64,000 nt of DNA from Rheum nobile (taxonomy: Eukaryota; Streptophyta; Magnoliopsida; Caryophyllales; Polygonaceae), in NCBI GenBank assembly GCA_027886185.1, contig WOAB01000563.1, positions 5,394,001 to 5,458,000 of the forward strand. The letters run 5' to 3'. The translations under genes and the position numbers were made by a program. Positions within the stretch are counted from its first letter, which is position 1. Every line of letters begins with the position of its first letter. Below, in pieces: positions 10,363 to 21,098 of this stretch. Under the pieces are notes generated by a model that was not told where the DNA came from, searched no databases, and worked only from the letters and a program-made list of their open reading frames with translations.

Positions 10363-13300
10363 CGCTGATAACGGCAAGCTAATCAATGCGACGTTTAAGC
10401 TACTACGACAAGGATGTGTCGGGTACCTTTGCTACTTGGATTCGCCTGAGAAGGATGGACCTGAGGTTCTTGATATTCCTATAGTTAGGGAATTTTCGGA
10501 TGTCTTTCCGGAAGAAATTCCAGGATTACCCCCAAATCGTGACGTAGAGTTTTCAATTGATCTCGAGCCTGGTACGGCACCGATTTCCAAATCCCCGTAT
10601 CGGATGGCTCCAGCTGAGATGCAAGAGTTGAAGAATCAACTTGAAGATCTTCTTGACAAAGGTTATGTCAGGCCGAGTGCATCGTCGTGGGGTGCTCCGG
10701 TTTTATTCGTCAAAAAGAAGGACGGATCGTTCCGACTTTGTATCGACTACCGAGAGTTGAATAAGGTGATGATCAAGAACAAGTATCCTTTGCCTAGGAT
10801 TGATGACTTGTTGGACCAGTTGCAAGGAGCAAAGGTGTTCTCCAAGATCGACTTAAGATCTGGATATCATCAACTCAGAATTCGGGAGCAGGACATTCCT
10901 AGAACTGCGTTTAGGACCAGATATGGTCATTACGAGTTCGTAGTGATGCCTTTTGGGCTTAAAAATGCTCCAGCTGTCTTTATGGATTTGATGAACCGAT
11001 GTTTTCACCAGTACTTGGATAAGTTCGTGGTGGTTTTCATCGACGACATCTTGATCTATTCTCCGAATGAAGAAGTCCACGAGGAACATCTACGGATTTC
11101 CTTGTCGATCCTTAAACAACATCAGCTTTATGCTAAATTGTCTAAATGTGAATTCTGGATGAAGGAAGTGGCTTTCTTAGGCCACGTGATCAATAAAAAT
11201 GGGGTTATGGTTGATCCCCAAAAGATTGAAGCGGTGGCTAATTGGACACAGCCCCAGAATGTGAAGGAGGTGTGCAGTTTTCTTGGACTTGCCGAGTATT
11301 ATAGAAGGTTTGTAGAAGGATTTTCAAAGATCGCTCTACCTATGACCAATCTACTCCGCAAGGTCCACAAGAAGTTTGTCTGGAATGACAAGTGCGAGGT
11401 CAGTTTCCAGGAGTTGAAGCGATGGTTGACCTCGGCACCCGTGTTAGCACTCCCAGAGGGGAATGACGATTATGTGGTCTATAGTGATGCTTCCAAGTGT
11501 GGCCTTGGTTGTATTTTGATGCAAAGGGGCAGAGTCATTGCTTACGCATCTAGACAACTCAAGAATTACGAAGAAAACTATCCGACCCATGATCTTGAGT
11601 TAGCAGCGGTTGTCTTTGCGCTGAAGATTTGGAGGCATTACCTCTATGGTATAAGATGCCAAGTCTTCACTGACCACAAAAGTCTCAAGTATATATTTAC
11701 TCAGAAGGAGTTAAATATGAGACAACGCCACTGGCTAGAGTTGCTCAAGGACTACGACATGGAGTTGTTGTATCATCCGGGCAAGGCTAATGTAGTAGCT
11801 GATGCACAAAGCCGGAAGACAACGCACGAGACTATAGTTGCTCTACTTACTGCTCAGACCAAGCTAAACCAAGAGTCATGCGACATCGAAGTCTTGTATG
11901 ACTAGCATAGAGGGTACCTGAGTATGATGGAGATTCAGGCTACACTGATGGATCAAATCAAAGAAAAGCAAGTCGATGACATCATCTTGGTAAAGTTAAG
12001 CAGTGAAGTGATGGATGGGAAAGCTCCCAGTTTTGTGGTTCAGGATGATGGATCACTTTGGTTTCAGGATCGGATCTGTGTGCCTGACACAGAAGGTCTT
12101 CGTCAGTTGGTGATGAGAGAAGCTCATTCATCTGCTTATTCTGTGCATCCTGGCTCTAGCAAGATGTACAAGGATCTCAGGAAGAAGTTTTGGTGGCCAA
12201 ACATGAAGTGGGACGTAGCAGACTTTGTGGCAAAGTGCTTAACTTGTCAAAAAATCAAGATCGAACACCGCAGACCAGGTGGTGAGATGCTACCTCTCCC
12301 CGTGCCAGAATGGAAATGGGAGGACATTTCCATGGACTTCGTCACTGGGCTATCCAAGACTCGAAGTTAGAGAGATGCTATCTGGATAATTGTGGATAGG
12401 CTTACGAAGAGTGATCATTTCATAGCCATCAGGACCACATGGGAAACCCAGAAGCTAGCCGAAGTTTACCAGAAGGAGATTGTCCGCTTACATGGCATTC
12501 CTAAGACCATTGTATCGGACCGAGATGGCCGTTTCATGTCAAGATTCTGGAAGGAACTTCATAAGGCTATGGGAACCGAGTTGAGGTTCAGTACAGCGTT
12601 TCATCCTCAGACAGATGGCCAGTCTGAAAGGACCATCCAGACTCTGGAGGATATGCTTAGAGCTTGTGTGCTCGATCGTCCGACTAGCTGGGAGGACAGC
12701 TTGAGTCTGATTGAGTTCACGTACAACAATAGATGGCATGCTACAATCAAGATGGCTCTGTTTGAAGCTTTGTATGGTCGCAGATGCAGATCTCTGATTT
12801 GTTGGGACGATAATGCCGACAAAATTCTGCTTGGACCAGAGTTGGTCGAAAGGACGGCTTCAGACATTGCTTTGATCAGACAAAGAATGTTGACCGCTCA
12901 GAGTCGACAAAAGTCCTACGCAGATCGGAAGCGCAGGACTGTCGAGTTCGAGGTCGGTGACAAGGTTTTTGTCAACGTATCGCCATCCAAAGGAGTTTTC
13001 AGATTCGGTAAGCGTGGGAAGCTTAACCCTCGCTACGTGGGACCATTCGAGATTTTGGATAGAGTGGGATCTCTAGCGTACCGTTTGGCGTTGCCGCCAT
13101 CGGCTCACCCGGTGCATAACGTGTTCCACGTGTCTTTACTCAGAAAGTATGTGCCAGATGAGTCTCATGTGCTTAGTTATGAGGACATCGAGATTCAAGC
13201 TAATGGTACTTACGAAGAGTTGCCCGTGCGCATTTTGGAGCGTCGGGAGAAGCATTTGCGCAACAAGATCGTACCTTTGGTACGAGTGCTGTGGTCCAAG

Positions 13301-13384
13301 TCAGGGACCGAAGAAGTTACTTGGGAGACGTGGGAAACCGAGTCAGATATGCTCAGGCGTTTTCCCGAGTTATTCTCGACCTAA
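10361..13384 (+). pseudogene. pol of the Tekay element: reverse transcriptase, RNase H, integrase with chromodomain-like tail
   Basis: One reading frame runs from the protease border to 13384, interrupted by TAG at 11903-11905 and 12368-12370; both probably replaced CAG. RT has KIDLRSGYHQ and FIDDIL (about 11036). RNase H has YSDASKCGLG and a tether ending VVADAQSRK, where relatives have ADALSRK. Integrase has the H-H-C-C zinc region (about 12125-12260), then catalytic Asp in MDFVTGL, Asp in IVSDRDG and Glu in DGQSERT. The C-terminal segment matches the group II chromodomain expected of Tekay/Del. It cannot make a full polyprotein. Confidence 0.9.
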
Positions 13385-13406
13385 GTTTCGGGGTTGAAAC
13401 TTCTTG

Positions 13407-13420
13407 TAAGGGGGAGGAGA
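13407..13420 (+). promoter_or_regulatory. polypurine tract of the Tekay element
   Basis: TAAGGGGGAGGAGA directly precedes the 3' LTR (TGTGATACCCCG), where plus-strand DNA synthesis begins. Confidence 0.85.
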
Positions 13421-15836
13421 TGTGATACCCCGTATTTTTGTAAGGTTATTTTGGGAATTATGGAATTTTCCCGAGTACCCGTTGTGTACGTCGGATTTAA
13501 TTCAGGTAGCTTGAGACATTCTGTAATGTGCTCTATATCTGTAATATTTTTCTTAGTGAAATAATATACAGACAAGGTGCCTTGAATTTTAAATTGTCGT
13601 TCGCGTACGATAATTTTTATCCCGGTTTATCGTCAAGCTCGTTCAAAGCCGAATGGGCGAGAAAAAGGGGGAAACGGCGACCACCGTGGTTGGGCCCGAG
13701 AGGTCAACGTGTCAGCTTCTAGCTGGCCGCGACAGGCCTAGCAATGGCGACCGCCGCATTTACGGCGACCGCCGCGTGCCCGCCGCAGGCAAAATTACGG
13801 CGACCGCCGTGATTGTCCAGTGGGCATTGCCCGATGGTTGCCGGCGTCGTTCGAGGCACGCCGTTGCGTCATTTGCCACGTCTGAGGGTTTGCAGATCAC
13901 TCCTTGGGGTTTGCCTGTAAATAGACGAGCTTGGGCATGGGTTTTGGGTCATCTACAACCCCGAATCGCTGCCAAATTCGCCTCTCGCCGGAGTTGTGTT
14001 TTCGCCGGAATTCGAAGGTCTCGCCGGTGTTGCTTTGGTGTGTTTCCAGATTGCCTTTGTGAAGCTTTTGGTTAGCCTTAGAGGTTAGAAGCCAAAGAAC
14101 GGCGACCGCCGCCAGTGTTCTTCACGGCGACCGTTTCAGTCGGCCGTGTTCTCTCGTTTTGGGGTGAGTTTTCTCTCGTTTCAATCAGCCGTGTTCTTAA
14201 CGGCGACCGCCGTGTTCTTCACGGCGACCGCCGCCAAGAACGGCGACCGCCGCCAGTGCCCAGAATGCCTTCGTGGCTTTGGCTTGGTCGGTGGTCGTCG
14301 TGGCGTCTTTCCTTTCGTGTTCTTTCGCCGTGTTTAGATTCGTACTATTTATGTCGGATCTAACTTAGGGTTCCTTTTATGGGTCGACTCGAAGGTTGTT
14401 GTGCTGTCGGAACTATACCGTGTCGAGCCCGGAATCCAGTGACGTCTTTAGACTATTCTGTGGAGTAAGGCAAGTGGCGGTTCGCTCTTGCTCTTTCGTT
14501 CCATATTTACATTAATTATCAGTAGTTTAACTGAGTAATTAATTTGGAATGAATATTCTGTTTGTCTGGAAACGGTTTTGATAAACTGTTTTGAAAATCA
14601 TATAATAGGTTGTATATCTGTTAGAACAATGCTATTATCTGTGATCGCCTTTCGGGCCTTTATGTGGATTTATCCTGTAAATGTTGTGGTGCTGTAACTG
14701 TTTAGTTAGCACTGTTAGATAGGAACGTTACTCGGACTCTGTCCAGTCGTTTATTTATAATCTGGTATCGGGATGGCTCGTCCCCATCTGGTACTATTCT
14801 AAGATCATGATCGGTCTCTTACACATGTGTGTAGAGACAGGACACTTAGCTGGTGTCACAAACCTTTCGGTATACATCACTCTCGACGAAACGTATACTA
14901 AGATGTGTCGTCCCATTGGTGGGGTACACATGTAAAAGTCTATAATGTGATGTGTGTTTTGAAACATAAATCAGATAAGTGCTACATTGACGCACATAAT
15001 TAATACACCTTGGGCGAGTAGTACAGCTAAGTTCAGTGCAGCTAGGAAAACTCGTCTTGACTTGAATGTAGTACGTTCTCTTTCCAATCTGGATTCGTTG
15101 TAGGCGATGAGGTTGGTCGTGAACCGAAGCATCTCAGTCAGTTTTAAATCATTGTTGTATGATTCTGTAATATTCCAGATTTGTCATACTTCCTTAAAGA
15201 CTCATTTCAGTTGGAGTCTTCTTTCGAGTCGATTTCTGTGAAGATTCAGTCTTCCAGAATCTTCTCTTATGCATACCTCTTGTTTATTCCAGTAGGAGTA
15301 TGGTGGTTGACAAGCGTACTCGATTATTATTCGAGGGACGAAGAGTCTAACCTAATACAACTGCTTCGAACCAGTCTGCTTTATTCCCTTGCTAGTCTAT
15401 TCATTTAGACTAACCAACCAATATTTTCCCTTGTATGGTTGGCTGGTGTCATCCGTTTGATTCGGCACATCAGTTAAGAAGTAGCTCAGAAGATTAGAAG
15501 GACTATGGAGTCGGCGGTGGTTTTTGAATGTTTTAATTATTTCTTTAATCAGGTTATGATCCTTTGGACAATAACTCCGTTTGTAATGTGCTTTCTTAGT
15601 CTTCCGCTGTGTTTGGTTTAAACTATGTTTTGACCTATTCGGGATTGGATTGTAATCCCGTAACTCTTATTTCCTTGACAATGTTATGTTTTGGAATTTA
15701 ATGCTTGATCTTTGTGTATCAATTGCATTTCATAAATTGTATTTATTTGGTAAAGCCTTGGGTGATCTCGGTAAGGAACACTGGGGTCACTGGCGGTAAT
15801 ACCTTTCCAAAAGGGTTAAGTTTTGGGGTTGTTACA
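13421..15836 (+). repeat. 3' LTR of the Tekay element
   Basis: It starts TGTGATACCCCG and ends GGTTGTTACA, 2416 bp. It aligns with the 5' LTR but differs by indels in the GC-dyad region (an extra ~50 bp near 14097-14190 and other dyad gains). It has TGTAAATA in place of the TATA box. It is followed by CACAG (15837-15841). Confidence 0.9.
13675..14252. repeat. GC dyad cluster, CGGCG-AC-CGCCG type, 3' LTR
   Basis: Copies start at 13675 (variant), 13745, 13763, 13798, 14100, 14201, 14222 and 14241. The number and spacing differ from the 5' LTR, which was identical at insertion, so dyad copies have been gained or lost since then. Confidence 0.8.
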
Positions 15837-16172
15837 CACAGTCAGGTACTTCTCTGTGTAGTTTGTTCTGCATGGTCTGCTTGGTTTACAATGAGTAAAC
15901 GCATGGATCATGCATTTTTTTGCACGGTCCGTGCAAGACGGAAACTTCTTCGGAAATCCTTTGTTTCGTCTTACAGAAGGTAGTGCATGGTGTGACACTA
16001 CTTCTTGCATCTTTTTGCACGTTATGTGCTTTCCCTATGTTCTTTACAAAAGCTGGTGCACGGGTCGTGCACTTTTCCACACTGTATGTGCGTTCCTTCC
16101 CATCCTTCCTTTGGTTGTTAATCATCATTTTCTTTCCTCGTGTCATATTGCCGTTAGAGGATGAATCACAGA
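15837..16172. other. interior of the LARD-like element right of the Tekay insertion
   Basis: It resumes the sequence broken at 4459. It is rich in repeated GCAC/GTGC words (TTTTGCACGGTCCGTGCA near 15919) that can form small dyads. Open frames on both strands reflect composition. No gene was recognised. Confidence 0.5.
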
Positions 16173-16516
16173 CAATGTTCTAAAAGTCGCTAGGCGGGAG
16201 CTGGGCGGTGAGAGGGGGCCTAGCGGCTAGGCGGACTAAAATTTAATGCATGATTCATGTGATTATTTGCTTATGTTCTTTCAAATCCATTAATCTTTAT
16301 AAAACTCTGTTGGAATGAGATTTGATATTATATTTTGGGCCTTATTGTACAAAACCTAACCCAAAATCATGTTAATACATCTGTCATCTTCTAAGATGTT
16401 ACAGCTTTTACAATATTTGAGGATTCTTCTCGCCTAGGCTGGTCCTAGGCGGAGGGTGACCGCCTAGTGCCTAGCTGGTGCCTAGGCGGCCCTAGGCGGG
16501 GATTTTTAGAACATTG
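16173..16516. mobile_element. hAT-type MITE with 8-bp target duplication
   Basis: Its ends are inverted repeats: CAATGTTCTAAAAGTC on the left and the reverse complement of CAATGTTCTAAAAATC on the right (15 of 16). The flanks ATCACAGA and ATCACAGG match at 7 of 8, the 8-bp length typical of hAT transposons. The 344-bp body has no coding capacity. Both subterminal regions are packed with CCTAGGCGG-like words, plausible transposase binding repeats. Confidence 0.8.
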
Positions 16517-16875
16517 ATCACAGGCAACCCGTGCCATGGAGCCGTTAAAGGCAAAATCACGGGCATCCCGTGCCATGAAGTCGCTAAAGGAGAAATCGCG
16601 AGCATCACGTGCCATGGAGCTGTTAAAGGCGAAATCATGGGAATTCTGTGCCTTGGAGTCATCAAAGTCAAAATCATGGGCATACCGTGCCATGGAGTAG
16701 TTAAAGGCGAAATCGTGGGCATCCCATGCCATGGAGCCGTTAAAGGAGAAATCGTGGGCATCTCGTGCCATGGAGTCGTTAAAGGCGAAATCGTAGGCAA
16801 CCCATGCTATGGAGAGCTGAAATTGTAGGCAACCCGTTCCATAGAGCCATTAAAGGAGAAATCGTAAGCAACTCT
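16517..16875. repeat. 39-bp minisatellite
   Basis: About eight to nine units of a 39-bp sequence (GCCATGGAGCCGTTAAAGG, then CGAAATCGTGGGCATCCCGT) lie in tandem, decaying towards the right. Because 39 is a multiple of three, both strands stay open (13-residue units such as GIPCHGAVKGEIV on plus). These are by-products of the repeat, not genes. Confidence 0.8.
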
Positions 16876-16884
16876 TGCCATTGT

Positions 16885-17155
16885 GGCTCGTAGGCTAATA
16901 GAAAGAAGATGGTAGCTCGTGCCCCTGCAGCCCGTATGCTAATAAAATAAAATGGCAGCTCGTACCCCTGCTGCATGTAGGCTAATAGAAAGAAGATTGA
17001 ACCTCGTGCCCCTGCGGCCTATAGGTTAATAGAAAGAAGTTGGCATCTCATGCCCGTACGACGCATAGGCTATAGAATAAGATGGCAGCTCGTGCCCCTG
17101 CGGCCCGTAGGCTAATAGAATAAGATGACAGCTCGTGCCCCTACATCCCGTAGGC
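16885..17155. repeat. 44-bp minisatellite
   Basis: About six units of a 44-bp sequence containing GTAGGCTAATAGAAAGAAGA and GCTCGTGCCCCTGC. The last units are shared with 2905-3020, so the array continues in copy A. Confidence 0.8.
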
Positions 17156-17908
17156 ATGTTGTTTCAAACAATGTGTGATACATTTCAAATAATATGATGC
17201 TTTATAATGCATTTAAGAACAAGAGCTAAAAACTTAACTGTTGAGTTCTCCTTTGTTGATCATTATCGTTGTCAAACCATCTAGTGAGAACTTTGGTTGC
17301 CCCGGACCTTACTTTCAACGTTGCGCTTCTCGGTCTTTCATAGTTAGCGCTTGGAAGCTCCTTCTAAGGAATTGATCATGTTTTCTGATGGACCTCATGC
17401 CTCGCTTTAATTAGTGTTTTGCTCTAGAGTTTGTATCAACATGGTATAAACATATAGTATGCATGAAATGAGTAAAGCAAACTATTCTAAACACATTATT
17501 TATAAAAGCAAATCAGTTAAAATTGAATAGAATAACGTTCGGGGTTGAATTTTACCGTTCGGGTTGGAATTGATAGGAATGTTTAGATTTTAAGCCCTAG
17601 ATGTGAGTCAGCCCATTTCATGCTTTGCGATTTTGCTGCAAAACTCCATGGCTGTATATTTATGGTGCTAGCCAAATATTATATAAACTATCACCAAGAG
17701 ATGATTAGCTCTAAGAAAGACCATTTTCGGGCCATTTAATCTGAAATCTGATCACACCATCATCTTCCACATGCTCAGTTAGTTGGACGTGACTCTTGAA
17801 TTGTCTCAAACCATCTCCGAATGACATCAAACCACTTCCGAACTTGCCCATGTTGTGCACATAAAATCGGCTAACCACGCCACTTTGAAGCGTTTCTCTG
17901 AGATCAGT
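17043..17908. repeat. copy B of the 2905-3783 repeat
   Basis: It is nearly identical to 2905-3783 but continues past the break point (3783/17908) into 17909-18010. There the minus strand adds a segment resembling the 48-53 kb repeats (VTLQGFSGDG-like). Copy B is therefore the more complete copy. The minus-strand frame at 17711-17929 is a decayed protein-like segment without a recognised family. Confidence 0.75.
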
Positions 17909-18120
17909 GGGAGATCCCAATAGCTGCAACCCATCGCCGGAGAAACCTTGTAGTGTTACGAAACTAATGACACCAGTCTCACCCCATTTGGTCGCCGTTC
18001 AAACTACGCCACTCATAATTGACTCTATGTCTCATTTTACTTAACAGTTTGCTACGGAAATTGTCAATATATTATAAGCATGCACGAACTCATATAATAA
18101 TGTGATTGTTTTGTGTGTAA

Positions 18121-18690
18121 ATAATAATTGAACAAGCTTGGAGTATGTTACGGTGAATACTGAGGGGGCGTCAAAGGGTATACCGGGGCTGGTGACGGCA
18201 TGATGTGCTTTTAGGGGTTAGGAGGGGGAGTCACTTGGAGGCTTTGTTCTGAATATTGGTATGTGTATGGCGGTGGGTTTGGAGCTATTGGGAGTGTACT
18301 ACGGGTTTCACAGAGCTTGGGAATTGGGGTATCATGGGGTCAGGATGGAGATTGATTCAGAGATTCTTGTTGGTTTCCTTCACAAAGGGGTTGTGGATAC
18401 TCACTCGCTTTATTTCATGGTGCGTATGTGACATGGCTTTCTTAATAGAGACTGGATAGTTTGCTTCTGTCACGTGTATAGTGAGGCTAATCATCTAGCT
18501 GATGGATTAGCTAACTATGCCTTTACTTCTACTTTAGGATTTCATTTTCTTAGGGATGTTCTGAATGTTTTCGAACAAATTCTGATGGATGATGTTAGGG
18601 GAATAGCGACCCCCTGCATGGTTCCTATTTAGTCGCATTTATGAAATAAATTACAGAGAGTCTTCTCTGTCGTTTACCAAAAAAATTTAA
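18121..18690 (+). pseudogene. 3' end of an L1-type LINE: RNase H remnant and A-rich tail
   Basis: The plus strand reads as a decayed plant LINE RNase H: VNTEGASKGIPG at the start, a GLELLGVYYGFHRAWELGY segment, IDSE, then HVYSEANHLADGLANYAF, the typical C-terminal signature, and a stop at 18630-18632. A short 3' UTR with ACCAAAAAAATTTAAA follows. Two or more in-frame stops show it is dead, and the 5' part is missing, as is usual for LINEs. Confidence 0.75.
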
Positions 18691-19200
18691 ACAGGCTCGC
18701 CATCCACCTCGCCGCCGCCTCCCTCCCTTGGCCCAGAAATCACCCTCATGCACCGTATCTCCAACCTAAATGTGCTAAATGTAACTTCAATCTCATTCCC
18801 ATTGCCTCTCTTATCCAGATCTATAGTATTTTCAACCTTGGTATGCTGATTTGAACAAAAAATCTTCACCAAACACCCTTCTGGGAAACCAGATGGTGAT
18901 GGTCATTGAAGACTCGATTCTCCTTCACCTGAGCAAACCTCTGACGATCACCTGTTGGTGGGTGAGCTCGTCCATCCATTTCGGCGCCTCCGATCTCGGC
19001 ATCTCGTTGAACCGCTTCGGTGAGGACGAGCTTTCCGTCGTTTTCTCCAGTTGCCGCGTCTACTCCAGAGCTCAACCCACCTCTGCGTTTCTTGTGCCCC
19101 CAAGGCCAATGCCGATGCCGTCCGTGCTCTGGTGAGAGGAGTTGGGGACCGAGGAAGATGACCAGATCCTAGTATTCAGATCCAAAAGTTTTTTTATTTT
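18691..19200. other. GC-richer stretch with no recognised gene
   Basis: Open frames exist on both strands (plus 18851-19135, minus 18866-19075) in a region of gene-like base composition. Neither carries a domain I recognise. It may be a captured fragment of a host gene next to the LINE end; that is inference from composition only. Confidence 0.3.
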
Positions 19201-19204
19201 GAAA

Positions 19205-19735
19205 AATTGTTTTTATTGTTTTATTTTATGTATTTTTTGGACTTTTAGATCCAAGTATATATGTACAAATAATCCAAGAAAAAATTTGATGAACCGAAGC
19301 TAGAAATTTTTGATTAAAATCATGGAAAAATTACAAATCCTGCTTAGGAAGCTTGTTTGGACAATACTTTCTTCGGGGGGAAAAAAAGGCTGCCTCTTTG
19401 GACTACTAGATCCAAATCGATCGACCCAAAATCATTTATCATTGATTTGACAATTTCCAAATTTTCCATCAACTGATTATATGTCATAACACTTCCCTTG
19501 TTCTTGTTGTTATAAGAGGCAAGAAGCTAAATTGAATCTCTACCCAAAAGCTTATTAAGAACAATTTGTTAAACAAATGATTTTATTTTATTTATTTATT
19601 GTGTGTTTTTGGACTACCAGATCCAAAGTAAAACTGATCCAAGAACAATTAAGATAAATCGAAGCTAGAAAATTTTGATTAAAATCATGAAAAAATTACA
19701 AATATTGGCTGAGAAAGCTAGTTTAGACAATTTGA
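19205..19735. repeat. internal direct duplication (about 160 bp, 370 bp apart)
   Basis: The unit at 19205-19365 (TTTTGGACTTTTAGATCCAA, then GAACCGAAGCTAGAAATTTTTGATTAAAATCATG) recurs at 19578-19735 with several differences. The stretch between holds no gene. Confidence 0.6.
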
Positions 19736-19739
19736 GATA

Positions 19740-20155
19740 CGTTTGTTTCGTTCGGGGCCTCTTCTTGGCGCTTGGTTTGAGTTGATTGTTTCGGTTGAGG
19801 TCGAGGGCATGGATCTGTGTTTTCTGTGGTCTCCTTGTGTCGGAGTTTTGCCCAGGATGTTCATCGCATTTCAAGTGGAAAGTCCTGCAGATTGCTCGTT
19901 GGCCGTACAATGCCGTGTTAGTTTATTTCCTAACCAGTGTTTTGCCAAACTCATCCCTTTTCCTGGATTCGTGAAACCTTGTTGAACCTTTTGTTCGTTT
20001 CTTTTTTACTAGATGGTTGTATTTGGACTAGATGTTTGTTCTATGACTATTCATGTCGGGTTGTCTGACTGCCGAGTTTTTGGCCCATCGATGTATGAGA
20101 TAGTGTTTGTCTTGTATTTCAAATTTTTACCTTATCAAAAAAAAAAAAAACAGGA
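19740..20155 (+). mobile_element. probable retroposed 3' end with poly(A), LINE-like
   Basis: The segment ends CTTATC followed by 14 A (20139-20152), and before that has the T-rich 3' UTR style of plant LINEs. Short frames at 19743-19985 show nothing recognisable. A processed transcript is the other possibility. Confidence 0.4.
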
Positions 20156-20159
20156 TTAG

Positions 20160-20719
20160 TAAAATACATTGGGCCTAAAATCCCAACACATAGCAAGAGT
20201 GGTGTGACCCGTCTCTTACCTCTTCAGTTTGGAGAACTTTGCACCTGTAGAACGGCGTAAGTTGGAGATGATGGAAACACTTGTGCTAGATTCAACAAGC
20301 TGGCAGCGATGGGCACGTTACAGTGTGTGTATAGCCGAACTCCTTCATCGACCAAGGTGGTCAGAGACGGCAGCAAAGTCGTGCCTGTCCAATAACGAAT
20401 GCGCAAAAGCGAGGTAGAGGTCGACTCGTGACTTGATTACGATTCGATATCTTCTTGTGCTCGAACCGAGCGGCTCAAAGGATGGGCTCGATTGGGAGAA
20501 GGTCTAACGATGGACCGGTAATGAAAGGGAATCTGTTCAGATCTGGGCACGGCTTGCATAACATGCCAAGCTCCCAATTGGGCTTGGTTACAGGCTGGTT
20601 CGGTGAGATGTTGGATTCAGGGTTTCGGTGAAAGTGGGTCGAGATGGCTCTCAAGGGCTCCTAAAACAAAACATCAATGGTGGTTCACCGTCATTGGCGT
20701 TCTGTCATTGTCTTCGTCC
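20160..20719 (-). other. leader of the LARD-like element
   Basis: If the element is on the minus strand, this is the region after its 5' LTR and PBS. It has moderate GC, a minus-strand frame of 60 codons (20224-20406) ending soon before a GGTAAGAG word, and no recognised protein. Confidence 0.35.
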
Positions 20720-20736
20720 CCACTGTCGGCGCCAAT
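20717..20736 (-). promoter_or_regulatory. primer binding site, tRNA-Asp-like
   Basis: Next to the LTR the minus strand reads TTGGCGCCGACAGTGGGGAC. It matches the tRNA-Asp PBS of Athila/Tat elements (TGGCGCCGTTGCCGGGGA) at both ends but differs in the middle. It supports a minus-strand element whose 5' LTR is 20737-21126. Confidence 0.6.
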
Positions 20737-21065
20737 TGTGATAGCATAAATCTGTACCACAATAAATTGTTGATGACGACGATGAGAACATGCAACTCCG
20801 ACGCACGTCAATCCTTCATGTTTCTTTTCCGGTGCCCTGCCAACCTAAAAAGACGATCAAAGGACGGGGCTTTCTCCCCCTGAAGACCCTCCGACACTCA
20901 AGTCAAATATCTTTTTGTAGAGATGGAGGCTAGGGTTTTCATAGAGAATTGAATGAATGATGCTAGAGTTAGGAATACCTCTTTTATAGTTAAAGCACAT
21001 TAAATGGGCCTCACTTCTTTTTAATGGGCCTTTTAATTGATCTTTCTCTTTAATACCTTTAATTA

Positions 21066-21098
<33 letters not shown>

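Larger units (their letters stand above)
4460..15836 (+). mobile_element. Tekay-type chromovirus (Ty3/gypsy), 11.4 kb, inactive
   Basis: The order is LTR (4460-7232), tRNA-iMet PBS, accessory ORF, gag-protease, RT-RNase H-integrase with a chromodomain-like tail, PPT, LTR (13421-15836), flanked by CACAG. Tekay/Del assignment rests on the two-knuckle gag, the FIDDIL RT motif, and the integrase end with a chromodomain-like segment (EELPVRILERRE, then VLWSKSGTEEVTWE). Lesions: TGA in the gag leader (8752), a frameshift after protease (near 10360), TAG at 11903 and 12368, and a SINE in the 5' LTR. It sits inside the LARD-like element. Confidence 0.9.

Noticed and set aside
16514..16828. 104- to 108-codon frames in the 39-bp repeat
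   Set aside because: Both strands are open because the unit is a multiple of three; no other gene features.
16517..17155. CRISPR-like array
   Set aside because: The 39- and 44-bp units are contiguous tandem repeats without unique spacers, in eukaryotic DNA.
18851..19135. 94-codon frame as a host gene
   Set aside because: No recognised domain, no promoter or intron signals, lies between LINE debris; left as unassigned.
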